A stretch of 64,000 nucleotides of DNA from Blasia pusilla (GCA_050084515.1 CM114273.1:8556001-8620000), one strand, 5' to 3'; numbered from the stretch's first letter, positions 23,678-36,851 are shown. Numbers and translations: made by a program. The notes: a model not told the origin generated them from the letters alone.

Positions 23678-26600
23678 TCTTTTCGCACTTACGAGGATAG
23701 AAGTGCTAGGAGGCTGCCTTGTAATGGGTGGTTTGACTCTGAATGCAAGCAAGCAAGCAAAAGGCACGATCAATTGATAAATCTTTGGATATCCAAAGTC
23801 GGCTATTATTATGACGAGCCTTACAAATATTTACTTGGTGAAATCTAGAAACGAGCTTTCTTGCGGCGGAAGCAAGAGTCCTTGACAAGGGAGTGCACGA
23901 GGACCCCAAATCATTTTGGAGACGGTTAGTAGTAACGGTCTTCAAAACCTACTCGATCGCTAAGTCTTTGATATCTTTTGCGAAAAGCTCTATTTCTTCC
24001 CCGACGCTACATCTATGCCACGTTGTGAAGGAATACCTGGCTTATTCTCTGAAGCAGAGGCGATGACTCAACTAAGAAGATTAGCGAATGGTAAATGTGA
24101 GGATTTGGATGGTCTTTCTATTGAACTTTTCAAGTGGGGAGGAGATTGTATTGGACCGATCCTCGCCAAAGTACTGGGCGATGCTGCTATCTATGGTTTT
24201 CCTTCAACTTGGTCGCTACGGGAGATTGTTCCTATTCACAAATCAGGAAGGAAGGACTTGTGACAAACTATCGCACTATCATGGTGGGTAGTGTTTTACC
24301 AAGTTGTTTGGGAAATTGGTGGAGTCAAAGTTGAGCGCATGGACATGAGTCTTTCCAAAAGAGAGCACGGTCCAAGCTGGTTTCGCCCAACATACAACAC
24401 CATCGACCATATCTTGGCCTTGCGTGTTTTACGGAGAAATCTAAGGGCAATGGAAAAGCTTTGTTTTGCGGCTTCATCGATTTCAAGAAAGCTTTGATCT
24501 TGATATCTGACTCGTAGCTCTTATGGGGAAGGCTGCATGCAAGCCATTGGGACCCTTTGGGTCCCACGGGCTTGATGTATTTACCATTTACCATTGAGTA
24601 CCACCAAATCTCTCCTAGCAGCCGTGCCACGTTATACCATTCCGTTCGGGCCAAGATCAAGGTCCACAAACTCAAGAGATCTTGAGTACAAATCGGAGTC
24701 ATTCAAGGTTGCCTCTCTCCTGGAGTTTTCGTGGATGATATCGAAAAGTGGTTGGAGGAATGTGATAGTGAAGGTGTCAAGATCGGGGACTTTGTCATCA
24801 AAGCTCTATTGTATGGCGATGATATCATATTACTAGCACGTTTACAAAAACACTCGACACTTTGGCAAGGTTTTGTACCCAGAATGAGATGGAGGTTAAT
24901 CAAGAGATCGCAGGTGAGATCTCTTGATGTTTTCGCCTCCCTCATCAAGCTTTGCGAGCCGCACGTTCCATAGGTGGATGGCGGATGTGGTGACTTGGTC
25001 TTCAAAGTGGAATGTGGCGAACGCGGTGGGACTTGAAACCGATGGCCCTCCGTGAGCATCTCTGAAGCAATCTCTCAACATCATTTGGAGCGTCCAGGCA
25101 CCAAAATGGAGTTTTATCAACTTCATGTTAATCCTATGCTTGTATATTGTGAACAAGGATACCTACTTGCGAGGGATGTCCACGTTCTTACGACATATTA
25201 TCGCATCATAGAACTGGGTCACATAGCTAGCAGGAAGGACGATGGTTTAAAATTGATAGAAGTGAACGAATTTGTAGGTTATGTCAGGAGAAAATATTGA
25301 AGATGAAGAGCATGTGTTTGTTACATGTCCAAGGTATGAAGAAATTAGACTAGCTCATAAAATAGATGTGGAGAATTTCTATTCTTTACTACGACTAGTG
25401 CCTTATGATTTAGGTTGTTATCTCAAAAGTGCGTCATCATTCATCGCTCAACTGCTCTAGGTCTGTAGCTAGGAGAAGGTCTTAACGATCTTTTCAGTCG
25501 GTGCATGAATGACTTGTAATGTGTTTTTCAGCCTTTTGACCCTTTGGGTCCCACGGGCTTGATCTATTTACCATTTACATGGACAAGTCTAAAGTCATTA
25601 TAGTGGGTACTAGATCCAAGTTCTCGTTCTTTTACAAAGGTCTACAATTAGAACAAGTGAAGAGTTACAAATATCTAGGCATCGATTTCTCTCATGACTA
25701 TAGTTGGGCACTGCGTGCAAAGAGAGTAGAAGCTCGTTACAAAGCTCTATACTCATTTTCAAACCGGTGTAGAAGAAGAGCTCATCTTGTGTCTTGGGGT
25801 CTTAGGAAATTCTTATTTAGGAGCTTAGTGTTCTTGGGTGGTCTTATATGGGACCCAAGTTTGGGGCCCTAGTTGTAGAAGAAGACAGGTTGGCGTACAG
25901 CGTGGAGAGGGGTGCAAAGATCTTTCTACAAGAAGAATTGGGTGTAAGAAACCAAACTCCCGTGACGCTATTCTTCTTGAAAGTTGTCTTCCTCTAGAGG
26001 CTGAAGCTCTTTACTTGACCATCACTTACTTACATCGCAAGGGTGAGATCTCTTGAAGTTTCTCGCCTCCCTCATCAAGCTTTACGAGCCACACGTTCCA
26101 TAGGGTGGATGGCGGATGTGGTGACTTGGTCTTCAAAGTGGAATGTGGCGGAGCGCGATTGGGACTTGAAACCGATGGCACTCCGACATCTCTGAAGCAA
26201 TTTCTCGACATTATTTGGAGCACCGGGCACCAAAATGGAGTTTTATCAACTTCATGTTAATCCTACGCTTGTATATGGTAAATAGATATTGCAAACAAGG
26301 ATACCTACTTGGGGGATGTCACGTTCTTCGTCATATTATATGACGACATAGAAGTGGGTCTCGTGGGCTAGGAATTGAGGAAGGGCGATGGTTTAATATT
26401 GATAGAAGTAAATGAGTTTGTAAGTTATGTGACGGAGAAAATGTTGAGGATGAAAAGAGAGTTGTCAACCCACCGAAAAGAGAGTTATCAACCTAGCAAT
26501 CCAAGAAGCCGAGAGTGTTGATGTGGAATATACGAGGCCTTTCAACAACAAAGTATGTGAGTGCTCTACCAATTTGGGGATGGCGAACATCATCGATATT

Positions 26601-27592
26601 GTGGAGACTTGGGAACATGAGAGCAACATCATGTTGCAGAGATGCAAGGGTTTACTTTGGTGGGATCGACATGGAACCAAAGAAGGCAACGCAGCATGGG
26701 AAGGGGTTATTGCTACTTTCATCAGGTCTCAATGTCTACCTCTCATACATCTAGAAGATCAAGATATCGGGGCCAATATCATTGGCTACGTCTTGGTTTG
26801 GTTGGGGATCTTATTGTTATTTGGCAGTTTGTTATTTTTGCACCTTGTCTATACTCCACACGCACTTACAATCGAAGTCAACCGTTCCATCGACTTGTGG
26901 GATGTTCTCAAATATCAAATCAAAGGTGGAGTCTTTCTAGTTGGGGATTTCAATGCTCGCACACGTCATTGCTCAATTTACCCAATTCAAAGTGATTCCT
27001 TGACTTCTCCTCTTCTCGAAGAACATGAGGATGGTTTGTGGTCTAGAATCTCTTGAGATCTTTCTACAAATCCTTTGTGAGCATTTTTAACCTTCGATTG
27101 GAGCCACTTGTAATTTGAAAGTTCTTAATGGAACCTTCTCATTTTCCCAACTCTAACTTAATCGTGTTTCTCCTCTACCGGCGCTAGCACCATCGATTAT
27201 CTTGGTCCTCGCCCTGATAGCTCTACATTTGGTATTCTAGAACCTCGCCTGAATCAGATCCCTTTGTCTACTCTCTCACTTTCAAAGGCAATTTCCTCTC
27301 TCGATATCTCAACTGTTTTAGCCTCTCCCAAGTTTGCTTAGATCCCGGTGAAAAAAGATCTTTACACGCTACATTTACAAGAACTCTTGACTCGGATTGT
27401 ATGGAGCCAGATCACCGCGGCAAGTTTGCAACTAAAGGTGTGTAGCTAGGAGAAGGTCTTAAGGATCTTTTTCAGGTCGGTGCATGAATGACTTGTAATG
27501 TGTTTTTCAGCCTTTTTGACCCTTTGGGTCCCACGGGCTTGATCTATTTACCATTTACCTAACCGAATTGCTCAAAAGCGGTGCATCTAAGT
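23678..27592 (+). mobile_element. Array unit 7 (dead LINE unit, many indels)
   Basis: Shorter by about 30 bases than units 1-6 because of many small losses. The start reads CGCACTTACGAGG in place of CGCGCCACAGGG, the ACTGTACCTCG stretch in RT becomes CTTGATATCTGACTCG (24498-24513), and CTCAGGGTCGTC becomes CTCAAAAGTGCGTC (25421-25434). The thumb text lacks the extra TTAC seen in units 1-6 (25664-25674), so the frame SYKYLGIDFSHDYSWALRAKR is open here (25579-25872). Nested insertion 2 is at 24901-25578; endonuclease starts near 26521. Confidence 0.9.
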
Positions 27593-30500
27593 TCTTTTCG
27601 CGCCACGGGGATAGAAGTGCTAGGAGGCTGCCTTGTAATGGGTGGTTTGACTGAATGCAAGCAAGCAAGCAAAGGGCACGATCAATTGATAAATCTTTGG
27701 ATATCCAAAGTAGGCTTTATTATTATGACTTGAGCCTTTACAAATATTTACTTGGTGAAATCTAGAGCTTGAGAGCTTTCTGGGCGGAAGCAAGAGTCCT
27801 TGACAAAGGGAGGCACGAGGACCCCAAATCATTTGGAGCGGTTAGTAGTGCGGTCTTCAAAACCTACTCGATCGCAAGTCTTTGATATCTTTTCGAAAAG
27901 CTCTATTTCTTCCCCGACCTTTACATCTATGCCACGTTGTGAAGGAATACCGGCTTATTCTCTGAAGCAGAAGCGATGACTCAACTAAGAAGATTAGCGA
28001 ATGGTAAATGTGAGGATTTGGATGGTCTTTCTATTGAACTTTTCAAGTGGGGAGGAGATTGTATTGGACCGATCCTCGCAAAGAAATCGGGCGATCTTTG
28101 CTATCTATGGTTTTCCTTCAACTTGGTCGCTACGGAGATTGTTCCTATTCACAAATCAGGAAGGAAGGACTTGGTGACAAACTATCGCACTATCATGGTG
28201 GGTAGTGTTTTATGGCCAAGTTGTTTGGGAAATTGGTGGAGTCAAAGTTGAGCGCATGGACAGAGTCTTTCCAAAGAGAGAGCACGGGTCCAAGCTGGTT
28301 TTCGCTTCAACATACAACACCATCGACCATATCTTGGCCTTGCGTGTTTTACGGGAGAAATCTAAGGGCAATGGAAAAGCTTTGTTTTTGCGGCTTCATC
28401 GATTTCAAGAAAGCTTTTGATCTTGACCTCGTAAGCTCTTATGGGGAAGGTCGCATGCAAGCCATTGGGACCCTTTGGGTCCCACGGCTTGATGTATTTA
28501 CCATTTACCATTGAGTACCACCAAATCTCCTAGCAGCCGTGGCCACGTTATACCATTCCGTTCGGGCCAAGATCAAGGTCCACAAACTCAAGAGATCTTG
28601 AGTACAAATCGAGTCATTCAAGGTTGCCTCTCTCCTTGGAGTTTTCGTGGATGATATCGAAAAGTGGTTGGAGGAATGTGATAGTGAAGGTGTCAAGATC
28701 GGGACTTTGTCATCAAAGCTCTATTGTATGGCGATGATATCATATTACTAGCACGTTTACAAAAACACTCGACACTTTGGCAAGGTTTGTACCGAGAATG
28801 AGATGGAGGTTAATCAAGAGATCAAGGGTGAGATCTCTTGATGTTTCGCCTCCCCTCATCAAGCTTTGCGAGCCGCACGTTCCATAGGGTGGATGGCGGA
28901 TGTGGTGACTTGGTCTTCAAAGTGGAATGTGGCGAACGCGATTGGGACTTGAAACCGATGGCCCTCGTGAGCATCTCTGAAGCAATCTCTCAACATCATT
29001 TGGGGCGATCCAGGCACCAAAATGGAGTTTTATCAACTTCATGTTAATCCTATGCTTGTATATTGTGAACAAGGATACCTACTTGCAGGGATGTCCACGT
29101 TCTTACGACATATTATCGCGACGTCATAGAACTGGTCCACAGGCTAGGAAGGACGATGGTTTAAAATTGATAGAAGTGAACAATTTGTAGGTTATGTCCG
29201 GAGAAAATATTGAAGATGAAGAGCATGTGTTTGTTACATGTCCAAGGTATGAAGAAATTAGACTAGCTCATAAAATAGATGTGAGAATTTCTATTCTTTA
29301 CTCTGACTAGTGCCTTATGATTTAGGTTGTTATCTCGTGGTCGTCATCATTCATCGCTCAATGCTCTAGGCTGTAGCTAGGAGAAGGTCTTAACGATCTT
29401 TTCAGGGTCGGTGCATGAATGACTTGTAATGTGTTTTTCAGCCTTTTGACCCTTTGGGTCCACGGGCTTGATCTATTTACCATTTACATGGACAAGTCTA
29501 AAGTCATTATAGTGGGTACTAGATCCAAGTTCTCGTTCTTTTACAAAGGTCTACAATTAGAACAAGTGAAGAGTTACAAATATCTAGGCATCGATTTCTC
29601 TCATGACTATAGTTGGGCACTTTGCGTGCAAAAGAGAGTAGAAGCTCGAATTACAAAAGCTCTATACTCATTTTCAAACCGGTGTAGAAGAAGAGCTCAT
29701 CTTGTGTCTTGGGGTCTTAGGAAATTCTTATTTAGGAGCTTAGTGTTGCCGGTGGTCTTATATGGGACCCAAGTTTGGGGCCTAGTTTAAGAAGACAGGT
29801 TGGCGTAGCGTGGAGAGGTGCAAAGATCTTTCTACAAGAAGAATTGGGGTAAGAAACCAAACTCCCGTGACGCTATTCTTCTTGCGGAAACAGGTTGTCT
29901 TCCTCTAGAGGCTGAAGCTCTTTACTTGACCATCACTTACTTACATCGCAGGGTGAGATCTCTTGAAGTTTCTCGCCTCCCTCATCAAGCTTTGCGAGCC
30001 ACCGTTCCATAGGGTGGATGGCGGATGTGGTGACTTGGTCTTCAAAGTGGAATGTGGCGAGCGCGATTGGGACTTGAAACCGATGGCACTCGCTGAGCAT
30101 CTCTGAAGCAATTTCTCGACATTATTTGGAGCAGCCGGGCACCAAAATGGAGTTTATCAACTTCATGTTAATCCACGCTTGTATATGGTAAATAGATATT
30201 GCAAACAAGGATACCTACTTGCGGGGATGTCCCACGTTCTTGCGTCATATTATCGCACGACATAGAAGTGGGTCTCGTGGGCTAGGAATTGAGGAAGGGC
30301 GATGGTTTTAATATTGATAGAAGTAAATGAGTTTGTAAGTTATGTGGCGGAGAAAATGTTGAGGATGAAAAAGAGAGTTGTCAACCCACCGAAAAAGAGA
30401 GTTATCAACCTAGCAATCCAAGAAGCGAGAGTGTTGATGTGGAATATACGAGGCCTTTCAACAACAAAGTATGTGAGTGCTCTACCAATTTGGGGATGGC

Positions 30501-31507
30501 GAACATCATCGATATTGTGAGACTTGGGAACATGAGAGTAATCTGTTGCGGAGGAGATGCAAGGGTTTACTTTGGTGGGATCGAGCATGGAACCAAAAAG
30601 GCAACGCGGAGGAAGGGGTTATTGCTACTTTCATCAGGTCTCAATGTCTACCTCTCATACATCTAGAAGATCAAGATATCCGGGGCCAATATCATTGGCT
30701 CGTCTTGGTTTGGTTGGGGATCTTATTGTTATTTGGCAGTTTGTTATTTTGCACCACTTGTCTTATACTCCCACGCACTTACAATCGAAAGTCAACCGTT
30801 CCATCGACTTATTGGGGATGTTCTCAAATATCAAATCAAAGGTGGAGTCTTTCTAGTTGGGGATTTCAATGCGCACTTTGCGTCTTGCTCAATTTACCCA
30901 ATTCAGTGATTCTTGAGCTTCTCCTCTTCTCGAAGAACATGAGGATGGTTTGTGGTCTAGAATCTCTTGATCTTTCTACAAATCCTTTGACAGAGCATTT
31001 TTAACCTTTGATTGGAGCCACTTGTAATTTGAAAGTTCTTAATGGAACCTTCTCATTTCCCAACTCTAACTGTCGTGTTTCTCCTCTACTGGGCGCTAGC
31101 ACCGCCGATTATCTTGGTCTCGCCCGCTGATAGCTCTACATTTGGTATTCTAGAACCTCAGCCTGAATCAGATCCCTTTGTCTACTCTCTCACTTTCAAA
31201 GGCAATTTCTCTCTCTCGATATCTCAATCTGTTTTAGCCTCTCCCAAGTTTAGCAGATCCCGGTGAAAAAGATCTTTACACGCTACATTTACAAGAACTC
31301 TTATTTCGGATTGTATGGAGCCCAGATCCACACGCGGCAAGTTTGCAACTAACCGTGTGTAGCTAGGAGAAGGTCTTAAGGATCTTTCAGGGTCGAGTCA
31401 TGAATGACTTGTAATGTGTTTTTCAGCCTTTTGACCCTTTGGGTCCCACGGGCTTGATCTATTTACCATTTACCTAACCGAATTGCTCAAAAGCGGTGCA
31501 TCTAAGT
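27593..31507 (+). mobile_element. Array unit 8 (dead LINE unit, many indels)
   Basis: Like unit 7, this copy is riddled with one- to four-base differences, such as TATTATTATGACTTGAGCC at 27718-27736 and GTCGCATGC at 28450-28458. The thumb frame 29419-29790 is open through YKYLGIDFSHDYSWALCVQKRVEAR, and it too lacks the extra TTAC. Nested insertion 2 is at 28815-29487; endonuclease starts near 30437. The nested tail in the RT reads CACGGCTTGATG without one G (about 28491). Confidence 0.9.
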
Positions 31508-34500
31508 TCTTTTTCGCGCCCACGGGGGATAGAAGTGCTAGGAGGCTGCCTTGTAATGGGTGGTTTGACTCTTGAATGCAAGCAAGCAAGCAAGGGCACG
31601 ATCAATTGATAAATCTTTGGATATCCAAAGTCGGCTTATTATGACGAGCCTTTACAAATATTTACTTGGTGAAATCTAGAAACGAGCTTTCTTGGGTGGA
31701 AGCAAGGGAGTCCTTGACAAGGAGCTGCACGAGGACCCCAAATCATTTTGAGGCAGTTAGTAATGCAGTCTTTAAAACCTACTCTCTGATCGCAAGTCTT
31801 TGATATCTTTTGCCCGAAAAGCTCTATTTCTTCCCCGACGCTACATCTATGCGTTGTGAAGGAATACCGGCTTATTCTCTGAAGCAGGCGATGACTCAAC
31901 TAAGAAGATTAGCGAATGGTAAATGTGAGGATTTGGATGGTCTTTCTATTGAACTTTTCAAGTGGGAGGAGATTGTATTGGACCCGATCCTGCAGCAAAG
32001 TCTTTGAGCGTCTTTGCTATCATGGTTTTCCTTCAACTTGGTCGCTACGGGAGATTGTTCCTATTCACAAATCAGGAAGGAAGGACTTGGTGACAAACTA
32101 TCGCACTATCATGGTGGGTAGTGTTTCGCCAAGTTGTTTGAAAGTGGTGGAGTCAAGTTGAGCGCATGGACAGAGTCTTTCAAAGAGAAGCACGGTCCAA
32201 GCTGGTTTTTGCCAACATACAACACCATCGACCATATCTTGGCCTTGCGTGTTTTACGGGGAAATCTAAGGGCAATGGAAAAGCTTTGTTTTGGCTTCAC
32301 CGATTTCAAGAAAGCTTTTGATCTTTGTACCTCGTAAGCTCTTATGGGGAAGGCTGCATGCAACCATTGGGACCCTTTGGGTCCCACGGGCTTGATGTAT
32401 TTACCATTTACCATTGGAGTACCAAATCTCCTAGCAGCCGCGGGCCACGTTATACCATTCCGTTAGGGCCAAGATCAAGGTCCACAAACTCAAGAGATCT
32501 TGAGTACAAATCGAGTCATTCAAGGTTGCCCTCTCTCCTTGGAGTTTTAGTGGATGATATCGAAAGTGGTTGGAGGAATGTGATAGTGAAGGTGTCAAGA
32601 TCGGGGACTTTGTCATCAAAGCTCTATTGTATGGCGATGATATCATATTACTAGCACGTTTACAAAAAACACCTCGACACTTTGGCAAGGTTTGTAACGA
32701 ATGAGATGGAGGTTAATCAAGAGATGCATGAGGGTGAGATCTCTTGATGTTTCTCGCCTCCCTCATCAAGCTTTGCGAGCGCCACGTTCCATAGGGTGGA
32801 TGGCGGATGTGGTGACTTGGTCTTCAAAGTGGAATGTGGCGAACGCGATTGGGACTTGAAACCGATGGCCCTCGTGAGCATCTCTGAAAGCAATCTCTCA
32901 ACATCATTTGGAGCGATCCAGGCACCAAAATGGAGTTTTATCAACTTCATGTTAATCCTATGCTTGTATATTGTGAACAAGGATACCTACTTGCGGGATG
33001 TCACGTTCTTACGACATATTATCGCACGTCATTTGGGTCACACAGGCTAGGAAGGGCGATGGTTTAAAATTGATAGAAGTGAAAGCAATTTGTAAGAGGT
33101 TATGTCTTTTAGGAGAAAATATTGAAGATGAAGAGCATGTGTTTGTTACATGTCCAAGGTAAAAGAAATTAGACTAGCTCATAAAATAGATGTGGAGAAT
33201 TTCTATTCTTTACTACTGACTAGTGCCTTATGATTTAGGTTGTTATCTCAAAGTCGTCATCATTCATCGCTCATTGCTCTGGCTGTAGCTAGAGAAGGTC
33301 TTAACGATCTTTTTCAGGTCGGTGCATGAATGACTTGTAATGTGTTTTTCAGCCTTTTGACCCTTTGGGTCCCACGAGGCTTGATCTATTTACCATTTAC
33401 ATGGACAAGTCTAAAGTCATTATAGTGGTACTAGATCCAGAAGTTCTCGTTCTTTTACAAAGGTCTACAATTAGAACAAGTGAAGAGTTACAAATATCTA
33501 GGCATCGATTTCTCTCATGACTATAGTTGGGCACTGCGTGCAAAGAGAGTAGAAGCTCGTTACAAAGCTCTATACTCATTTTCAAACCGGTACAGAAGAA
33601 GAGCTCATCTTGTCTTGGGTCTTAGGAAATTCTTATTTAGGAGCTTAGTGTTGCCTATGGTGGTCTTATATGGGACCCAAGTTTGGGGCCCTAGTTGTAG
33701 AAAGACAGGTTGGCAGCGCGTGGAGAGGTGCAAAGATCTTTCTACAAGAAGAATTAGGTGTAGAAACCAAACTCCCGTCGCTATTCTTCTTTGAAACAAA
33801 GTTGTCTTCCTCTAGAGGCTGAAGCTCTTTACTTGACCATCACTTACTTACATCGCCATGGTGAGATCTCTTGAAGTTTCTCGCTCCCTCATCAAAGTTT
33901 TTGCGAGCCACACGCCCATAGGGGTGGATGGCGGATGTGGTGACTTGGTCTTCAAAAGTGGAATGTGGCGGAGCGCGATTGGGACTTGAAACGATGGCAC
34001 TCCAAAGCATCTGAAAGCAATTTCGACATTATTTGGAGCAGCCAGGGCACCAAAATGGAGTTTTATCAACTTCATGTTAATCCCACGCTTGTATATGGTA
34101 AATAGATATTGCAAACAAGGATACCTACTTGGGATGTCCCGTTCTTTGCGTCATATTATCGCACGACATAGAAGTAGGTCTCGTAGGCTAGGAATTGAGG
34201 AAGGGCGATGGTTTTAATATTGATAAGTAAATGAGTTTGTAAGTTATGTGGAGAGAAATGTTGAGGATGAAAAGAGAGTTGTCAACCCACCAGAAAAAAG
34301 AGAGTTATCAACCTAGCAATCCAAGAAGCCGAGAGTGTTGATGTGGAATATACTGAGGCCTTTCAACAACAAAGTATGTGAGTGCTCTACCAATTTGGGG
34401 GATGGCGAACATCATCCGATATTGTGGAGACTTGGGAACATGAGAGCAATACTGTTGCAGAGATGCAAGGTTTATGGTGTGGATCGACATGGAACCAAAG

Positions 34501-35398
34501 AAGGCAACGAGAGGGAAGGAGTTATTGCTACTTTCATCAGGTCTCAATGTCTACCTCTCATACATCTAGAAGATCAAGATATCGGGGCCAATATCATTGG
34601 CTACGTCTTGGTTTGGTTGGGATCTTATTGTTATTTGGCGTTTGTTATTTTGCACCACTGTCTTATACTCCACACGCACTTACAATCAAGTCAACGTTCC
34701 ATCGACTTATTGGGGATGTTCTCAAATATCAAATCAAAGGTGGAGTCTTTCTAGTTGGGGATTTCAATGCTCGCTGCGTCTTGCTCAATTTACCCAATTC
34801 GGTGATTCTTGACTTCTCCTCTTCTCAAGAACATGAGGATGGTTTGTGGTCTAGAATCTCTTCAGATCTTTCTACAAATCCTTTGATGAGCATTTTTAAC
34901 CTTGATTCGAGCCACTTGTAATTTTGAAAGTTCTTAATGGAACCTTCTCATTTCCCAACTCTAACACATGTCGTGTTTCTCCTCTCCGGCGCTAGCACCA
35001 TCGATTATCTTGGTCCTCGCCGCTTATAGCTCACATTTGGTATTCTAGAACCTCAGCCTGAATCAGATCCCTTTGTCTACTCTCTCACTTTCAAAGGCAA
35101 TTTCTCTCTCGATATCAATCTGTTTTAGCCTCTCCCAAGTTTAGCCAGATCGGTGAAAAAAAAGATCTTACACGCTACATTTACAAGAACTCTTGACTCG
35201 ATTGTATGGAGTCCAGATCTGCCAGCGACAAGTTTGCAACTAACCGTGTGTAGCTAGGAGAAGGTCTTAGGATCTTTTTCAGGGGTCGATTATGAATGAC
35301 TTGTAATGTGTTTTTCAGCCTTTTGACCCTTTTGGGTCCACGGGCTTGATCTTTACCATTTACCTAACCAGATTGCTCAAAAGCAAGTGCATCTAAGT
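31508..35398 (+). mobile_element. Array unit 9 (dead LINE unit, most diverged)
   Basis: The shortest and most altered full unit (3891 bases). Examples: ATCTATGCGTTGTG lacks several bases at 31846-31857, GGTAAAAGAAATT at 33160-33172 replaces GGTATGAAGAAATT, and CCAGATCTGCCAGCGACAAG at 35212-35231 replaces the CCACACGCGGCAAG text. No RT frame longer than about 110 codons survives. Nested insertion 2 is at 32718-33400; endonuclease starts near 34341. It is the last complete unit before the assembly gap. Confidence 0.9.
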
Positions 35399-35629
35399 TC
35401 TTTTTTTCGCCCTGCGAGGGATAGAAGTGCTAGAGGCTGCCTTTGTAATGGGTGTTTGACTGAATGCAAACAAGCAAGCAGCAAGGGCGCGATCAATTGA
35501 TAAATCTTTGATATCCAAAGTGAAACTATTATAGCCAAGGCCTTTAAATCACTTGGTGAAATCTAGAAACGCAGCTTTAAGTGCTAAGCAAGAGTCCTTG
35601 ACAAGGAGATCCCAAGTCTTTGATATCTT
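35399..35629 (+). mobile_element. Array unit 10, partial, cut by gap
   Basis: The first 231 bases of a tenth unit, strongly altered (for example TTTTTTTCGCCCTGCGAGG at 35401-35419). A stretch of roughly 65 bases present in other units (GCTGCACGAGG to CTCTCGATCG) is missing at about 35606-35612. The sequence then runs into N. Confidence 0.85.
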
Positions 35630-36129
35630 NNNNNNNNNNNNNNNNNNNNNNNNNNNNNNNNNNNNNNNNNNNNNNNNNNNNNNNNNNNNNNNNNNNNNNN
35701 NNNNNNNNNNNNNNNNNNNNNNNNNNNNNNNNNNNNNNNNNNNNNNNNNNNNNNNNNNNNNNNNNNNNNNNNNNNNNNNNNNNNNNNNNNNNNNNNNNNN
35801 NNNNNNNNNNNNNNNNNNNNNNNNNNNNNNNNNNNNNNNNNNNNNNNNNNNNNNNNNNNNNNNNNNNNNNNNNNNNNNNNNNNNNNNNNNNNNNNNNNNN
35901 NNNNNNNNNNNNNNNNNNNNNNNNNNNNNNNNNNNNNNNNNNNNNNNNNNNNNNNNNNNNNNNNNNNNNNNNNNNNNNNNNNNNNNNNNNNNNNNNNNNN
36001 NNNNNNNNNNNNNNNNNNNNNNNNNNNNNNNNNNNNNNNNNNNNNNNNNNNNNNNNNNNNNNNNNNNNNNNNNNNNNNNNNNNNNNNNNNNNNNNNNNNN
36101 NNNNNNNNNNNNNNNNNNNNNNNNNNNNN
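35630..36129. other. Assembly gap of 500 N
   Basis: Exactly 500 N, a round number typical of a gap of unknown size. If the flanks were one colinear LINE, only about 170 bases would be missing by comparison with unit 3. The right flank, however, lacks the array-specific insertions. The gap therefore marks the array edge and could hide any number of further units. Confidence 0.98.
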
Positions 36130-36132
36130 ATT

Positions 36133-36843
36133 GTATTGGACCGATCCTCCCCAAAGTATTGGATGATGCTGCTATCTATGGTTTTCCTTCAACCAGGTCG
36201 CTACGTGAGATTGTTCCTTTTAACAAATCAGGAAGGAAGGACTTGGTGAAAAACTATCGCACTATCATGGTGGCTAGTGTTTTTGCCAAGTTGTGTGGGA
36301 AATTGGTGGAGTCAAAGTTGAGCGCATGGAGAGAGTCTTTCCAAAAGAGCGCACTAGTCGAAGATGGTTTTTGCCCAACATACAATACCAACGACCATAT
36401 CTTGGCCTTGCGTGTTTTATGTTAGAAATCTAAGGGAAATGGGAAAGCTTTGTTTTGCGGTTTCATCGATTTTGAAGAAAGCTTTTGATACTGTATCTCG
36501 TAAGCTCTTATGGGATAGGTTGCAAGCCATTGGACTACCACCAAATCTCCTACCAACCATGGCCACTTTATACCATTCCGTTTGGGCCAAGATCAAAGGT
36601 TCACAAACTGAAGAGATCTTGAGTACCATTGGAGTTATTCAAGGTTGCCCTGTCTCCCCTACTCTATTTGGAGTTTTCATAAATGATATCCAAAAGTGGT
36701 TGGAGGAATGTGATAGTGAAGGTGTCAAGCTTGGGGACTTTGTCATCAAAGCTCTATTGTATGTAGATGATATGATATTACTAGCACGTGATGGCATTAG
36801 TTTACAAAAACACCTCGACACTTTGGCAAGGTTTTGTACCTAG
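36133..36843 (+). pseudogene. LINE reverse transcriptase fragment
   Basis: Text in order: CIGPILPKVLDDAAIYGFPS, NYRTIMVASVFAKLCGKL, a stop at 36423-36425, FIDFEESF or, after a shift, KKAFDTVSRKLLWDRLQAIG, then GVIQGCPVSPTLFGVFINDI and ALLYVDDMILLARDGISLQK. The catalytic box is YVDD, the usual form for non-LTR RTs, and the QGCPVSPTLFG motif is complete, unlike in the array. It ends at TAG 36841-36843, where the array has CAG. Confidence 0.85.
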
Positions 36844-36851
36844 AATCATAT

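Larger units (their letters stand above)
1..35398 (+). repeat. LINE-derived macrosatellite: nine head-to-tail 3.94-kb units
   Basis: The same sequence restarts at 1, 3941, 7890, 11846, 15790, 19732, 23678, 27593, 31508 and 35399, giving unit lengths of 3940, 3949, 3956, 3944, 3942, 3946, 3915, 3915 and 3891 bases. The start point is arbitrary: it lies in the endonuclease-RT linker, so the array probably continues left of the window. Every unit has the same order: RT fingers and palm, a nested truncated LINE, RT thumb and C-terminal region, a junction, endonuclease, a second nested LINE tail, and linker. All units share a 10-base deletion and a 12-base deletion in RT relative to the copy at 36130-38013. 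This means a single dead progenitor was amplified as DNA. The true copy number is unknown because an assembly gap follows unit 10. Confidence 0.95.

Noticed and set aside
1-35398. Array as a pure assembly artefact
   Set aside because: Units differ by unit-specific changes and a shared TTAC marker splits units 1-6 from 7-9, so they are not one sequence pasted repeatedly. The exact copy number remains uncertain.
1-35398. CRISPR-like array
   Set aside because: The repeat unit is 3.94 kb with coding remnants and no short spacer structure, and the DNA is clearly of plant origin.
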